Source of the DNA: Vreelandella titanicae BH1
GTDB taxonomy: Bacteria > Pseudomonadota > Gammaproteobacteria > Pseudomonadales > Halomonadaceae
DNA length: 64,000 nt
Direction: 5' to 3'
Assembly: GCF_000336575.1 (NCBI RefSeq)
Contig: NZ_AOPO01000001.1
Coordinates: 558,001 to 622,000, forward strand
Below the pieces are notes generated by a model that was not told the DNA's origin, made no database searches, and saw nothing but the letters and a program-made list of their open reading frames with translations. The position numbers and the translations under genes are program-made. Each line of letters begins with the position of its first letter. Position 1 is the stretch's first letter. Below, in pieces: positions 54,203 through 63,992 of the stretch.

Positions 54203-55990
54203 TTAGAACTCTTCCCACTCATCTGCAGCATGCTTTGCCGGTGAGGGCTTTGATGATGGCTGTGATGAGGAGTGCGATGAAAGCGCAGGGCGCTTCATGG
54301 CGCTATCACTGCCACGTTGCTGAGGGGTCGGAGACGCTAGCGCTTCGTGCCGCGGCGTGGGCTCATCGTCACCAAGTACGAAGGAGTTGATTAACTGATT
54401 CAGGTGCTCCGCATGGCGGCGCATATTGGCGGCAGCGGTGGTGGACTCCTGCACCATGGCGGCGTTCTGCTGGGTCATGGTGTCCATTTCAGCCACGGCA
54501 GTGTTGATCTGGCCAATACCGCTGCTCTGCTCTTTAGCGCCAGCGGTGATCTCACCGATTACATCGGTGACTTTCGCCACGCTGGAGACAATCTCACGCA
54601 TGGTATCACCGGCGCTGCGTACCAGCTTCGCACCGGAGTTAGTGTGCTGAACCGATGCATCAATAAGCGCACGAATCTCTTTGGAAGCATCGCTGGAACG
54701 ACTGGCCAGAACCCTAACTTCTTGTGCCACCACGGCAAAGCCGCGGCCATGCTCACCTGCCCTTGCGGCTTCCACCGAGGCATTAAGCGCCAAAATATTG
54801 GTTTGGAAGGCAATCGAATCGATCATGCTGATGATGTCACTGATGCGCGATGCGGAGTCGTTAATATCGCTCATGGTGCTTTCCACCTGCCCCATCGAGG
54901 TCTCACCTTCGCGGGCTACATCAGCAGTAGACTGCACCAGCGTATTGGCCTGCTGGGCATTGTCGGCGCTGTGATTAACGGTCGAGGTGATCTCTTCCAT
55001 GGAAGCTGAGGTTTGTTGCAGGTTCGCGGCCGCCTGCTCGGTACGGGTGGCAAGCTCATCAGAGCTTTGTGATATCTCCCCCGCGGCCTGGTGCACGCTG
55101 AGCGTACTGCTGCGTACATCACGAAGTGTGTTCTGCATCCGCGCTACAAAGGCGTTGAATTGAACGCTAAGCTCGCCAATTTCGTCACCGCTTTCAACTG
55201 CTAAGCGACGGGTTAAATCACCGCGCCCCTGGGCAATATCGTGCATAGCCGCAGTAGTGCGCTTGATCGGCCCCAGCGTGCGACGCACCAAGCCATACGC
55301 TATCAGTGCAATCACAATAAATAGACCCAGACCCAACAAGGAGGCAAATATAATGCCCTGGCGCAAATCGGCGGCGGCCGCGGCTTCAAGTTCGGCAATA
55401 GCATCGTCAGCATCGGTGACATAAACGCCTGCACCAATGAGCCAGTCCCATTTTTCAAGGCGGTCAACGAAGGAGTGCTTGGGTTCAATTCTGTCGGTAC
55501 CTGGGTAATCCCACATATAGCTGTAGAAGCCCCCGCCACTCTGAGCAAGCTGAATGATCTCGCGAATCAGATAAGTGCCATCGGGGGTTTGCGCGTCGAT
55601 CATGTTGGTACCTTCACGCTCCGGTGCAGGCGCCGTGACGATATTGTTACCGTCATAGTCGTAGATAAAAATGTAGTTGTTATCTTCAAAGCGCATGGAA
55701 CGCACCAGCTCGGCTACCTGCTGCTTGGCTGCCTCATCGTTGGCACCGGCTTGTTCGTAAATGGGCTCGATGGCAGAAGTCGCCATCTGGACGATATCGC
55801 GCACCGCATGGCGGCGCTCTTCAATCAGCATTTCACGCTGGTTTGCCAACGTATCGCGGGTGTCTTGGGCGCTGCTGTAGGCTTTAAACCCGACCAGCAC
55901 AACCGTCACTAACAGAAGAGGGAGCAGTACAAGCATCAGCACCTTGGTTTGTAAACCAAGGGCTCGTTTGGGAGCAGAAGGAGTGGACAT
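54203..55990 (-). CDS. Methyl-accepting chemotaxis protein with Cache sensor
   Basis: A 595-residue receptor: transmembrane segment 1 (about 14-36), periplasmic single-Cache domain (about 45-200, with [14 protein letters not shown] and [11 protein letters not shown]), segment 2 (about 210-232), HAMP and a signalling domain with the hairpin tip [20 protein letters not shown]. The C-terminus ends in a flexible linker and EWEEF, the xWxxF pentapeptide that tethers CheR and CheB. Small organic ligands are usual for this Cache type; the ligand here is unknown. Confidence 0.93.
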   Translation of the reverse strand: MSTPSAPKRALGLQTKVLMLVLLPLLLVTVVLVGFKAYSSAQDTRDTLANQREMLIEERRHAVRDIVQMATSAIEPIYEQAGANDEAAKQQVAELVRSMRFEDNNYIFIYDYDGNNIVTAPAPEREGTNMIDAQTPDGTYLIREIIQLAQSGGGFYSYMWDYPGTDRIEPKHSFVDRLEKWDWLIGAGVYVTDADDAIAELEAAAAADLRQGIIFASLLGLGLFIVIALIAYGLVRRTLGPIKRTTAAMHDIAQGRGDLTRRLAVESGDEIGELSVQFNAFVARMQNTLRDVRSSTLSVHQAAGEISQSSDELATRTEQAAANLQQTSASMEEITSTVNHSADNAQQANTLVQSTADVAREGETSMGQVESTMSDINDSASRISDIISMIDSIAFQTNILALNASVEAARAGEHGRGFAVVAQEVRVLASRSSDASKEIRALIDASVQHTNSGAKLVRSAGDTMREIVSSVAKVTDVIGEITAGAKEQSSGIGQINTAVAEMDTMTQQNAAMVQESTTAAANMRRHAEHLNQLINSFVLGDDEPTPRHEALASPTPQQRGSDSAMKRPALSSHSSSQPSSKPSPAKHAADEWEEF

Positions 55991-56166
55991 ATGTGAGCAA
56001 GCTCCAGAGTCAGTCTTGAGTGAAGAGTTTTTAGTAGTTATAGGAGCCTTATCGACCTAAAGTGCACGAACTTTACCAGTTTTTTATTTTTTTTACTTAA
56101 GATTCAAATAATTAGCAACTAATAGTTAGGTTCATAACCTAAGTTAAGGTTATTCATAAAGTAAAG

Positions 56167-56275
56167 GTTCACTGTGAGGATGTGGTGGCCAGGGATGGCC
56201 CGTTTTAAGCAAGTCGCTTAACCACAATCTTCGGTTGCCCTGACCTCCCTACCGCCTGGTCAGGGCGACCTTTTT
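56167..56275 (+). ncRNA. Candidate three-hairpin small RNA
   Basis: An intergenic unit with all marks of a small RNA. A promoter-like pair, TTCATA (56131-56136) and CATAAA (56155-56160), is spaced by 18. Then hairpin 1, GGCCA-GGGA-TGGCC (56187-56200), whose GGGA loop resembles a CsrA/RsmA site; hairpin 2, TTAAGC-AAGTC-GCTTAA (56205-56221); and a 13-bp terminator stem (56233-56245 with 56258-56270, one G-U) followed by TTTTTG. No coding gene upstream needs this terminator. The start is an estimate. I do not recognise the family. Confidence 0.6.
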
Positions 56276-56430
56276 GTTTGTAGGGCGGTAAGTTAGCTTC
56301 TGCCTCTTACTACTCTCTCCTGAAGCCAGATCAGGCAATTCGGGACTTCCTTGATATTTGCCCTTGTTATTTGCCATTGCCATCAGCGTATCATGGCGAT
56401 AGGGCCTAATGTCCAAGGAGAATAGCAAGC

Positions 56431-57357
56431 ATGGTTCGAAACCACCCATTTGTTAGCGCTGTCTTGCTCCTGCTCCCTAGGTTGGTTCACTTTGCTTGGC
56501 GCGTATTATGCAATTTCCTGAAAAATCACGGTGTCCTGCTGGCCGGCGGAGTGGGCTACAACATCCTGCTCTCTATCGTGCCGCTTTTTGCCGTGCTCGT
56601 TGTGCTGTTAACCCAAGTCGTCGATCAGCAGCACTTACTCAATGTGCTGGCCGTACAGGCACGCCATATGGCGCCTGCCCACGCGGAAGTGTTGCTGGAG
56701 GCCGTTCGCAGCCTGCTGGAATCGCGAGATGTGATTGGCATTCTGAGCTTTCCCATTCTGCTCCTGTTCAGCTCATTCGCCTTTCGTATGCTGGAAGACG
56801 CCCTGGCGATCATTTTCCATGCACCGGATAGCCCGCATATCAAACGCAGCATTTGGGTTTCGGTAATGTTGCCCTACGCCTTTATGGTGGTACTGGGGGC
56901 GGCGCTTATGGTTCTCACGCTGGTAGTCACCCTGGCCAGTTCGCTTAATACGCTGGTGATGCTGCTATTTGAACGGGAACTGCCGCTGGCGGGATTTTCC
57001 GAGCCGGTGCTTAACCTGGCCAGTTTCACTGGGGTGTTCCTGCTGTTCAGCGCTATCTACAAAGTGCTGCCGGTGGTGCGCATCGCCTTACGTCGGGCAA
57101 TCGTTGGGGGCTTTGTGGCAGCACTGCTGTGGGAGGGGGTTCGGCTGTTGCTGGTTTACTATTTCGCCAATCTCTCGTTCGTTAACGCCGTCTACGGTTC
57201 GCTGGCAGCGCTGGTGGTCGTACTGATTAGCCTGGAAGTGGGCGCCATCATTTTACTGCTGGGCGCCCAGGTGATTGCCGAATTAGAGCGCAATACCCGC
57301 CTTGGCTTGCCATGGCACGTCGACCCCAATCGCCAACCAATTACGCGGGTCGATTGA
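56431..57357 (+). CDS. YihY/BrkB-family inner membrane protein
   Basis: A 308-residue protein with six hydrophobic segments and the family signatures KNHGVLLAGGVGYNILLSIV, SFAFRMLEDALAIIF and a C-terminal LISLEVGAIILLLGAQVIAE. The family was once called RNase BN by mistake; it is now thought to be a membrane transport or envelope protein of unclear role. AAGGAG lies 10 bases before the ATG. Convergent with ureG, two bases between stops. Confidence 0.88.
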   Translation: MVRNHPFVSAVLLLLPRLVHFAWRVLCNFLKNHGVLLAGGVGYNILLSIVPLFAVLVVLLTQVVDQQHLLNVLAVQARHMAPAHAEVLLEAVRSLLESRDVIGILSFPILLLFSSFAFRMLEDALAIIFHAPDSPHIKRSIWVSVMLPYAFMVVLGAALMVLTLVVTLASSLNTLVMLLFERELPLAGFSEPVLNLASFTGVFLLFSAIYKVLPVVRIALRRAIVGGFVAALLWEGVRLLLVYYFANLSFVNAVYGSLAALVVVLISLEVGAIILLLGAQVIAELERNTRLGLPWHVDPNRQPITRVD

Positions 57358-57359
57358 CG

Positions 57360-57998
57360 TTAGCTAGCGGTCACTTCGGCCTGCGGACGCCGCTCATCAA
57401 GCATCCCTTTATCGAGAATAAAGCGGATAATCTCCTCAAGCCCTACTCCGTCATAAAGATTGGTGAACACGAAGGGCCGCTCGCCGCGCATTTTCTTGGA
57501 GTCGCGCTCCATTACCTCTAGTGAGGCGTGCACCTGCTCGGCGATATCGATTTTATTGATAATCAGTAGATCCGATTTGGTAATGCCCGGCCCACCCTTG
57601 CGGGGGATTTTGTCGCCTGCCGAGACGTCGATGACGTAGAGCGTTAGGTCGGAAAGCTCGGGGCTGAAGGTCGCCGAGAGGTTGTCGCCGCCCGACTCGA
57701 CCATGACCAGTTCCAGCTTCGGGTGACGCGCCTGGAGCTCATCAATGGCCGCCAAGTTCATCGAGGCGTCTTCACGAATGGCAGTGTGCGGGCAGCCGCC
57801 GGTTTCCACGCCCAGAATACGGTCCGCTGGAAGGGCATCGTGCTTGAGCAGGAAGTCGGCGTCTTCGCGGGTGTAGATATCGTTAGTGACTACGGCGATA
57901 TCGTAGTAATCACGCAGCGCTAAACAGAGTTGCTTGAGCAGTGCAGTTTTGCCGGAACCAACCGGGCCACCCACACCAACGCGTAAACAGTGAGTCAT
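57360..57998 (-). CDS. ureG: Urease accessory GTPase UreG
   Basis: A 212-residue SIMIBI GTPase that powers nickel delivery to urease. P-loop [15 protein letters not shown] at the N-terminus, the nickel-binding metal site GGCPH, and the guanine-specificity motif [19 protein letters not shown] precedes the ATG. Last gene of ureDABCEFG. Confidence 0.96.
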   Translation of the reverse strand: MTHCLRVGVGGPVGSGKTALLKQLCLALRDYYDIAVVTNDIYTREDADFLLKHDALPADRILGVETGGCPHTAIREDASMNLAAIDELQARHPKLELVMVESGGDNLSATFSPELSDLTLYVIDVSAGDKIPRKGGPGITKSDLLIINKIDIAEQVHASLEVMERDSKKMRGERPFVFTNLYDGVGLEEIIRFILDKGMLDERRPQAEVTAS

Positions 57999-58027
57999 TG
58001 TTCTCTCCTCGTTAACTTCTAGGCCAT

Positions 58028-58795
58028 CTAACTTCGAAACAGGCGCGAATATTGGGTTTCGTGCAAGGCGCTAGCCAGTGCCAGACCGGGCAGCACCGGG
58101 CCCAGCTCTTCATCATCCAGCGTAAGTGCCTGATTAACGGCATTCACTAGCGCGGGGCGCAGTTGTTCAATTACTCGCTGGGCAGCGGTGTGGCCAAGCG
58201 GCAAGGCTTTACAGGCCACCGCTAGCTGGTTCTCCATCCACGCCCAGGCAAACCCCAGCAGCGTTTGGCGAACAGACACGCCACGGACGTGGGCCGTGTA
58301 GGCAAACAGCGTTACATAACCTGCTTGGGGCGGAAGCAAGGGTGGGAGTAATCCCTCACTTTGCAACTGCTGCTCTCTCGGCAACAAGTTCAAGCTGCCC
58401 AGTAGGCGTTTTAGCGAGGCGCCCAGCCTGCTATCTTCGGCGGCGAGCTCGGCGGTTTCCCGGGTAGCAGCCAGCCACTCATCCCACGCGGCAATTGATT
58501 TACGACCTTCTGCCATGTCCGCCTGGCCAAACGCCTGACCAAACGCATCATGCAACCGCGCCAGCACTGGCAGTTCGCAGCGGGTTAAGCCATCTTCCAG
58601 CACACCGTTTAGCCACTCGGCGAGGCTGGCTTCATCGCGCACCCAGTCCAGCTCAAAGGCGCTTTCCAGACCTTGGGAAAAGACAAAGGCGCCGATGGGC
58701 AACGCTGGGCTCACCAACTGCATCAGCCCTAGCAGCGCTAGCTCATCACTTTGGCTTTCTAGCGCAGTGAGTTCAGTGGGCATGGTGGTGCTCAT
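58028..58795 (-). CDS. ureF: Urease accessory protein UreF
   Basis: A helical accessory protein, about 255 residues, that bridges UreD and UreG in the nickel-insertion complex. [17 protein letters not shown] start ([20 protein letters not shown]) and C-terminal [19 protein letters not shown] are family features. I start at MSTTMPTEL, inside the UreE His tail, since the 21 preceding codons are only an out-of-frame reading of that tail; MPTELTAL at 58783 is also possible. It overlaps ureE by about 23 bases. Confidence 0.9.
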   Translation of the reverse strand: MSTTMPTELTALESQSDELALLGLMQLVSPALPIGAFVFSQGLESAFELDWVRDEASLAEWLNGVLEDGLTRCELPVLARLHDAFGQAFGQADMAEGRKSIAAWDEWLAATRETAELAAEDSRLGASLKRLLGSLNLLPREQQLQSEGLLPPLLPPQAGYVTLFAYTAHVRGVSVRQTLLGFAWAWMENQLAVACKALPLGHTAAQRVIEQLRPALVNAVNQALTLDDEELGPVLPGLALASALHETQYSRLFRS

Positions 58796-59300
58796 GCGAG
58801 TGGTCATGATCGTGGTCGTGTGAATGACCGTGCGAATGACCATGTGAATGTCCGCCACCTACTTGGTTATAAGCACCCGGCTCCGGGTCGAACGTTGCGT
58901 TGTGGTGCTCTAGTTCGGCACCTAACAGCTCGGCGAGCTCTTCCAACACATGATCCGGCGGGAAGCGCACCCAGCCGCCCTTTTCATCTTCACCCAGCGC
59001 CAGCTGCACGTGGCGATTGCCCAGGTGGTAGGCCAGCCGCGCCAGCGGTAAGCCAGTACTCACTCGCGCGGTAACCACCGGTTCTACCGTGGCGCAGACA
59101 CGCACCACTTCGCCGCTTTCGGCTTTTAGACCTTCGCCGCTGCGCAGCACCGGGCCGCGATCCAGAAACAGACCCAGTTCGCGGCCGCTATCGCTTTGGG
59201 CTTTTAAGCGCCCGCGAATACGTAGCTCAAAGGGTAGCGTGAGCGTATCGCTCGCCGCGCTTTCCTCTATCGGCCCTAAGCGTTCTATGAGTTTAAGCAT
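58773..59300 (-). CDS. ureE: Urease accessory nickel chaperone UreE
   Basis: A nickel-binding chaperone of about 175 residues: an N-terminal peptide-binding domain, the metal domain (LAYHLGNRHVQLALG), and a C-terminal His-rich tail in which His alternates with Ser/Gly/Asp/Glu. I start at MLKLIERLGPIEE because AGGAT lies 7 bases upstream; an earlier ATG sits on that site. The tail is longer than in many homologues and its DNA overlaps the ureF start. Confidence 0.93.
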   Translation of the reverse strand: MLKLIERLGPIEESAASDTLTLPFELRIRGRLKAQSDSGRELGLFLDRGPVLRSGEGLKAESGEVVRVCATVEPVVTARVSTGLPLARLAYHLGNRHVQLALGEDEKGGWVRFPPDHVLEELAELLGAELEHHNATFDPEPGAYNQVGGGHSHGHSHGHSHDHDHDHSHEHHHAH

Positions 59301-59346
59301 TGGTATCATCCTGTTCAGAACCTGCAGTTAAGCACCCAGTAGCCGA

Positions 59347-59443
59347 GCCGGGGGTAGGTCGTAGTGAGGGTCTTTTGCCATGGATGGCAAAAGTAGCGTA
59401 CAGGGATGTATTTACAGCGCCCTCACGTAGACCTACCCCCGGC
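59347..59443. repeat. Long imperfect palindrome in the urease operon
   Basis: GCCGGGGGTAGGTC (59347-59360) pairs perfectly with GACCTACCCCCGGC (59430-59443); then GTGAGGG (59364-59370) with CCCTCAC (59420-59426), separated by a 3-base bulge pair. The core holds TTTTGCCA-TGGA-TGGCAAAA (59373-59392). The unit lies between ureE and ureC and looks like a REP/MITE-like intergenic element; as RNA it could fold into a branched hairpin. Confidence 0.65.
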
Positions 59444-59474
59444 ACTGCACTTGCTGGCGGTCATAGTGCGCTAT

Positions 59475-61190
59475 TCAAAATAAATGATAACGCTGAGCCA
59501 GCGGCAGTTCGGTGGCGGGCTCGCAGGTTAAAATTTCGCCATCGCAGCGCACTTCGTAGGTTTGCGGGTCGACGGTTAGTTCTGGGCAGGCATCGTTTAG
59601 CTTCATATCCTTTTTGCGCACTTGGCGCACGTTTTTGCACGCCGCCAGTTCGCTATTTAGCCCCAGTGTCTCTTTGATGCCCGCATCCAGCGCGACCTGG
59701 CTGACAAAGCTGAGCCGGGTTTGGCTGGCCGCACGGCCAAAAGCGCCGAACATATAGCGGTAATGCACCGGCTGCGGGGTGGGAATCGAGGCATTAGGAT
59801 CACCCATGGGCGCCGCCGCAATCATGCCGCCTTTGATCATCATCGCTGGCTTGACGCCAAAGAAGGCCGGTTTCCAAAGCACCAGATCCGCCAGCTTACC
59901 GACTTCGATGGAACCTACTTCGTGAGCGATGCCGTGAGTGATCGCCGGGTTAATGGTGTACTTGGCGATATAGCGCTTGGCGCGTAGGTTATCGGCACCC
60001 AGGGCTTCGTCTTCCGGCAACAGGCCGCGCTGCACCTTCATTTTATGGGCGGTTTGCCAGGTGCGGCAGACCACCTCACCGACCCGCCCCATGGCTTGGG
60101 AATCCGAGGCAATCATCGAGATCACGCCCAAATCGTGGAGGATATCCTCAGCGGCGATGGTTTCCCGGCGAATGCGCGAGTCGGCAAAGGCCACGTCCTC
60201 AGGGATATTGGGATCCAGGTGGTGGCACACCATCAGCATATCGAGATGTTCGTCGATGGTGTTGACGGTGTAGGGCCGCGTTGGGTTGGTAGAAGAGGGC
60301 AGCACGTAGGCTTTCGAGCAGGCAGTGAGAATATCCGGGGCGTGGCCGCCGCCAGCGCCTTCGGTGTGGTAAGTATGGATACAGCGCTCTTTAAACGCGG
60401 CCAGGGTGTCTTCCACAAAGCCCGACTCATTCAGGGTGTCGGTGTGGATCGCCACCTGCACATCATAGGCATCAGCGACGTTAAGGCAGTTATTGATCGA
60501 GGCAGGCGTGGTGCCCCAATCTTCGTGCAATTTGAGGCCCATGGCGCCTGCTTGGAGCTGGAGCTCTAGGGACTCAGGCAGGCTGGCGTTGCCTTTGCCC
60601 AGAAAGCCGATATTCATGGGCATATCGTCCACCGCTTGCAGCATCTTACCGATGTGCCAAGCGCCGGGGGTACAGGTGGTTGCGTTGGTACCAGTCGCCG
60701 GACCGGTGCCACCGCCCAGCATGGTGGTGATACCGCTCATCAGCGCTTCTTCGACCTGCTGGGGGCAGATAAAGTGGATATGAGAGTCGATACCGCCTGC
60801 GGTCAGGATCTTGCCTTCGCCGGAGATGATTTCGGTGCCGGGGCCAATGACGATTTCAACATCAGGCTGTACGTCTGGATTGCCTGCCTTGCCAATCGCC
60901 GCGATGCGGCCATTTTGAATGCCCACGTCGGCTTTGACGATACCCCACCAATCCAGAATCAGCGCGTTGGTAATCACGGTATCCATTACCGTGTCGTCAG
61001 CACGCTGGCTTTGGCCCATGCCATCCCGGATGACTTTGCCGCCACCGAATTTCACTTCGTCACCGTAGTGGGTGGCGTCCTGTTCGACTTCAATCCAAAG
61101 CTCGGTATCGCCCAGACGCACGCGGTCGCCCACCGTGGGGCCATACATATCGGCGTAGGCTTGCCGACTGATCTTATTAACCGGTTTCAT
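59475..61190 (-). CDS. ureC: Urease alpha subunit UreC
   Basis: Catalytic subunit that hydrolyses urea to ammonia and carbamate. All nickel-site residues are present with a constant +3 offset from the Klebsiella enzyme: H137, H139, the carbamylated Lys K220 (GLKLHEDWG), H249, H275 and D363. The flap Cys-His is C322-H323. 571 residues, as expected. ATGA-coupled to ureB. The palindromic repeat lies just downstream, before ureE. Confidence 0.98.
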   Translation of the reverse strand: MKPVNKISRQAYADMYGPTVGDRVRLGDTELWIEVEQDATHYGDEVKFGGGKVIRDGMGQSQRADDTVMDTVITNALILDWWGIVKADVGIQNGRIAAIGKAGNPDVQPDVEIVIGPGTEIISGEGKILTAGGIDSHIHFICPQQVEEALMSGITTMLGGGTGPATGTNATTCTPGAWHIGKMLQAVDDMPMNIGFLGKGNASLPESLELQLQAGAMGLKLHEDWGTTPASINNCLNVADAYDVQVAIHTDTLNESGFVEDTLAAFKERCIHTYHTEGAGGGHAPDILTACSKAYVLPSSTNPTRPYTVNTIDEHLDMLMVCHHLDPNIPEDVAFADSRIRRETIAAEDILHDLGVISMIASDSQAMGRVGEVVCRTWQTAHKMKVQRGLLPEDEALGADNLRAKRYIAKYTINPAITHGIAHEVGSIEVGKLADLVLWKPAFFGVKPAMMIKGGMIAAAPMGDPNASIPTPQPVHYRYMFGAFGRAASQTRLSFVSQVALDAGIKETLGLNSELAACKNVRQVRKKDMKLNDACPELTVDPQTYEVRCDGEILTCEPATELPLAQRYHLF

Positions 61191-61507
61191 TGCTTACCTC
61201 CGTCGAGCGTACCCATGACATCGCCGCGAAAACCGTAAATTTCCCGATTGCCGACATAGGGAATCAACGTGACTTCGCGGGTCTGGCCAGGCTCAAAGCG
61301 AATCGCCGTGCCTGCGGCCACGTCCAGGCGAAAGCCTCGGGTTTTGTCGCGATCAAACACCAGCGCCGGGTTGGCTTCGGCAAAGTGGTAGTGGGAGCCG
61401 ATCTGGATCGGGCGGTCGCCGGTATTGGCCACCTCGACGCTAATCCGCTCACGCCCCGCGCACAGCTCGATATCACCTTCTTTTAACTTGTACTCACCGG
61501 GAATCAT
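61187..61507 (-). CDS. ureB: Urease beta subunit UreB
   Basis: A 106-residue structural subunit with [17 protein letters not shown] and [18 protein letters not shown], hallmarks of UreB. AAAGGAG precedes the ATG; four-base overlap with ureC. Preceded by a C/T-rich repeat stretch that separates it from ureA. Confidence 0.96.
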   Translation of the reverse strand: MIPGEYKLKEGDIELCAGRERISVEVANTGDRPIQIGSHYHFAEANPALVFDRDKTRGFRLDVAAGTAIRFEPGQTREVTLIPYVGNREIYGFRGDVMGTLDGGKQ

Positions 61508-61524
61508 TTGGTTGCTCCTTTGTT

Positions 61525-61659
61525 TTTTTGTGAGGTGTTAGGCGAGAGGTGTGAGGTGTAAAGAGAGAGGTATGAGGGGTGCGTAACCCACTACTACTCA
61601 CCCCTAACTATTCACTCCTCACCCCTCACAATCCACCCCTCACTCCTCACAATTAACCC
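61525..61659. repeat. Purine-rich then pyrimidine-rich low-complexity repeat between ureA and ureB
   Basis: The plus strand runs from G/A-rich units (GTGAGGTGT, GAGAGAGG, TGAGGGGTG; about 61529-61582) into C/T-rich units (repeated CCCCTCAC and CTCCTCACAAT; about 61596-61655). The two halves are roughly complementary, so ureAB mRNA could fold into a long imperfect hairpin. The short tandem units suggest replication slippage. Confidence 0.6.
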
Positions 61660-61660
61660 C

Positions 61661-61963
61661 TCACACAATTGGCGTATGGACAGTGACCAGCTTGGTACCG
61701 TCAGGGAAGGTGGCTTCGACCTGAACCTCGTCGACCATCTCGGCGACACCGTCCATCACATCCTCACGGCTAAGGATTTCGCGACCATAGCTCATTAAGT
61801 CCGCTACGCTGCGGCCATCCCGGGCGCCTTCCATAATCTCGAAGCTGATCAGCGCCACCGCTTCCGGGTAATTGAGTTTTAAACCACGCGCCTTGCGGCG
61901 CTCCGCCAATTGGGCGGCTGAGAACAGCAGCAGCTTGTCTTTGTCTCTTGGGGTTAATTCCAT
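61661..61963 (-). CDS. ureA: Urease gamma subunit UreA
   Basis: A 100-residue small structural subunit with [32 protein letters not shown] and [18 protein letters not shown], all conserved in UreA. GGAGACAC lies before the ATG. Follows ureD with a 37-base gap. Confidence 0.97.
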   Translation of the reverse strand: MELTPRDKDKLLLFSAAQLAERRKARGLKLNYPEAVALISFEIMEGARDGRSVADLMSYGREILSREDVMDGVAEMVDEVQVEATFPDGTKLVTVHTPIV

Positions 61964-62000
61964 GGAATGTGTCTCCAGCAGTGCATCGCAGTGATGCTAA

Positions 62001-62885
62001 TTAGGTTAGCCAAATTCGTGGTGTATGTGCTTCACGCTCGATCCAGCGGGGGCGAAGCAGTTGCCAAGCCTGTTCGCATAACGCCCAGGCTTCGTTACGC
62101 GAGTTGCCTAAATAGCGCAGCAGCAGAACACCGTGGCGGACGGTGACCGCCCAGCGCGGGTTATCCGGCAGCGCTTCACGCAAGGCTTCAATGGCAGCAG
62201 GCGCGTCGGCAATCCCCACTGCCCAGAGCGTGGCCTGCACCGTGGCACCGCCCTGCCCCCAGCGCCCGGCAAAGCGTGGGTGTAGTGGGTCTAGCGGTTG
62301 GCGCTCTAGCCACAGCGGTTTGCCATCCAGGGTTAAGCGGAAGTGCTGCTCAATACGCCCGGAAACATAGGGTAAGTCGCTGGCCGGGCGGCCCAGTGCC
62401 ATCACTTCCCAGCCCAGGCAACGGGCGCTGCCGTGAAGGTCAATTTGGGTGCGCTGTTCACCCTTGGAACCATCAAAGGCGATGGTCTCCTGGGGCAGCC
62501 ACTCCAGAGTCGCGCCATCTTCAACGCTCAACCGGGTATGCTGCGTCCATGCCACGCCCTGGCTGTCGGCTTTATAGAGTTTATTGGCAGCCGGAGTCGT
62601 CAGCAGCGCATGGGCACCGCTCTCTACATGGGCACTAATGGTAAGCGCATCGCCGCTGACTAACCCGCCCGGCGGGTGAAGCACATAAACATGACAAGCC
62701 TCACTACGCCCTTCGGGATAGAAAGGGCGCTGCACCCGCAGTGGTCCCTGATGACGCGCCTGCACCATGCGAGTAGCACTGCCCCGATGAGCGAAGGTGA
62801 GTGCTAACGAAGCCGCCCAATGGCGGCCTGCATCGAAGCGGTGGCCAGAGGCAATGTGTGGTTTGGCGAGTTCGCACAGGATCAT
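62001..62885 (-). CDS. ureD: Urease accessory protein UreD
   Basis: A 294-residue beta-rich accessory protein (UreH in some species) that binds apo-urease and receives UreF-UreG. The VQARHQGPLRVQRPFYPEG and HPPGGLVSGD motifs and ATTPAANKLYKA are clear. First gene of the urease operon. The start is the first in-frame ATG; the ribosome site is weak (GGAAG 13 bases away), so a later start is possible. Confidence 0.92.
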   Translation of the reverse strand: MILCELAKPHIASGHRFDAGRHWAASLALTFAHRGSATRMVQARHQGPLRVQRPFYPEGRSEACHVYVLHPPGGLVSGDALTISAHVESGAHALLTTPAANKLYKADSQGVAWTQHTRLSVEDGATLEWLPQETIAFDGSKGEQRTQIDLHGSARCLGWEVMALGRPASDLPYVSGRIEQHFRLTLDGKPLWLERQPLDPLHPRFAGRWGQGGATVQATLWAVGIADAPAAIEALREALPDNPRWAVTVRHGVLLLRYLGNSRNEAWALCEQAWQLLRPRWIEREAHTPRIWLT

Positions 62886-63083
62886 GGGTTGCTACCGCTT
62901 CCTTTTCACTAAGCCTTTGACATAGGTAAGCAATTAATGCGCCAAAATGGTGAAAAGCCCTGCTGTGCGGTCAATGGTAGGGATGAACGGCGGTGGCTTG
63001 CAGTGCTACGCATCCAGGCGCACCAAAACAGAACGATATCAGACCCAACATGCACCAAATAAATGCACTCACTCTTCACACCA

Positions 63084-63992
63084 TTACTGCACAACGACCC
63101 GGTCACGACCGCCGCGCTTCGCTTCATAAAGGGCTTGATCAGCCCGCTGCAAGGAGTGGTGATAGTCCGGGTGGCCATCGTGAAGCGTTACACCCACGCT
63201 AATCGTCACGTTCAGCAGCGTATCGGCGCCAGCGAGCATTAGCTCTTTAGCCACCGATTGGCGTAAACGCTCAGCAAATAACCGGCTGCCGTCATGGTCA
63301 GTATTGACCAGCACAATCAAAAACTCCTCGCCGCCCATGCGAAACACGTAATCACCCCCACGGGTGGAGCGATCAAGGATGCTCGCCACCTGCTGCAGCA
63401 CGTTGTCGCCGGCGTCGTGCCCATGAGTATCGTTGATCGATTTGAAGTGGTCGATATCTACCATTAACAGCGCAAAGCAGTGCTCCGAGTGGCGGGCAAT
63501 GTCTATTTCACGGCTAAGCACCACTGACAAAAACTTGCGGTTGAGCAACCGGGTCAAGCTGTCGCGCCCCGCATCCAAACCGGAGGCGCGCTCTAACACA
63601 TTGTCGAGCAGCATCAACACCGTACGGGCGGCATCACGAATCTCGCCCAGCGCCTTAAGTCGCTGGCTAGCATCGTCATGTAGCAGCACTTCCAGCCACT
63701 CACAATCCACTTGCTGAATATGGCGTGAAATAGTGGCAATCTCCGGCACGCCCTCGAACGCATGGCACGCTTTATGGAAGTACCACAGACCAAAATCGGA
63801 ATTGGATAACCGCGGCAGCGTGGCTATATCCTGCTGGGCGGCGATGGCAAACATCAGCGCATTCTCCCAATTCAACAGCGCCGAACGCTGGCGTTCACGC
63901 TCGTCGCCAATGCTCTGGGTGAGTGAAAACAGCTTGTACGCCTCTTCGGTGCGCGCATTACGGTCACTGGCCACCGAGTAGGCGTGGCTCAT
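63084..63992 (-). CDS. Diguanylate cyclase with degenerate CZB-like sensor domain
   Basis: A 302-residue GGDEF protein that should make cyclic di-GMP. The active site is GGEEF at 220-224 and an RxxD inhibitory site (R211-D214) lies five residues before it. Residues 35-105 resemble the zinc-sensing CZB domain of DgcZ (W42, FGLW at 67-70, H91), but the zinc ligands are replaced: the first His by Leu39, the Cys by Ser65, and the last His by Val95. The sensor therefore probably has another input, such as redox or protein contact. The start is at the window edge, so an upstream extension cannot be ruled out. Confidence 0.85.
   Translation of the reverse strand: MSHAYSVASDRNARTEEAYKLFSLTQSIGDERERQRSALLNWENALMFAIAAQQDIATLPRLSNSDFGLWYFHKACHAFEGVPEIATISRHIQQVDCEWLEVLLHDDASQRLKALGEIRDAARTVLMLLDNVLERASGLDAGRDSLTRLLNRKFLSVVLSREIDIARHSEHCFALLMVDIDHFKSINDTHGHDAGDNVLQQVASILDRSTRGGDYVFRMGGEEFLIVLVNTDHDGSRLFAERLRQSVAKELMLAGADTLLNVTISVGVTLHDGHPDYHHSLQRADQALYEAKRGGRDRVVVQ

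Noticed and set aside
56249..56383. Small minus-strand gene (MANNKGKYQGSPELPD)
   Set aside because: Plausible composition but no good ribosome site, and its 3' end enters the terminator stem of the small RNA candidate; left out for lack of support.
61561..61660. CRISPR-like array
   Set aside because: The repeated CCCCTCAC units are short, unequal and without unique spacers; low-complexity repeat instead.
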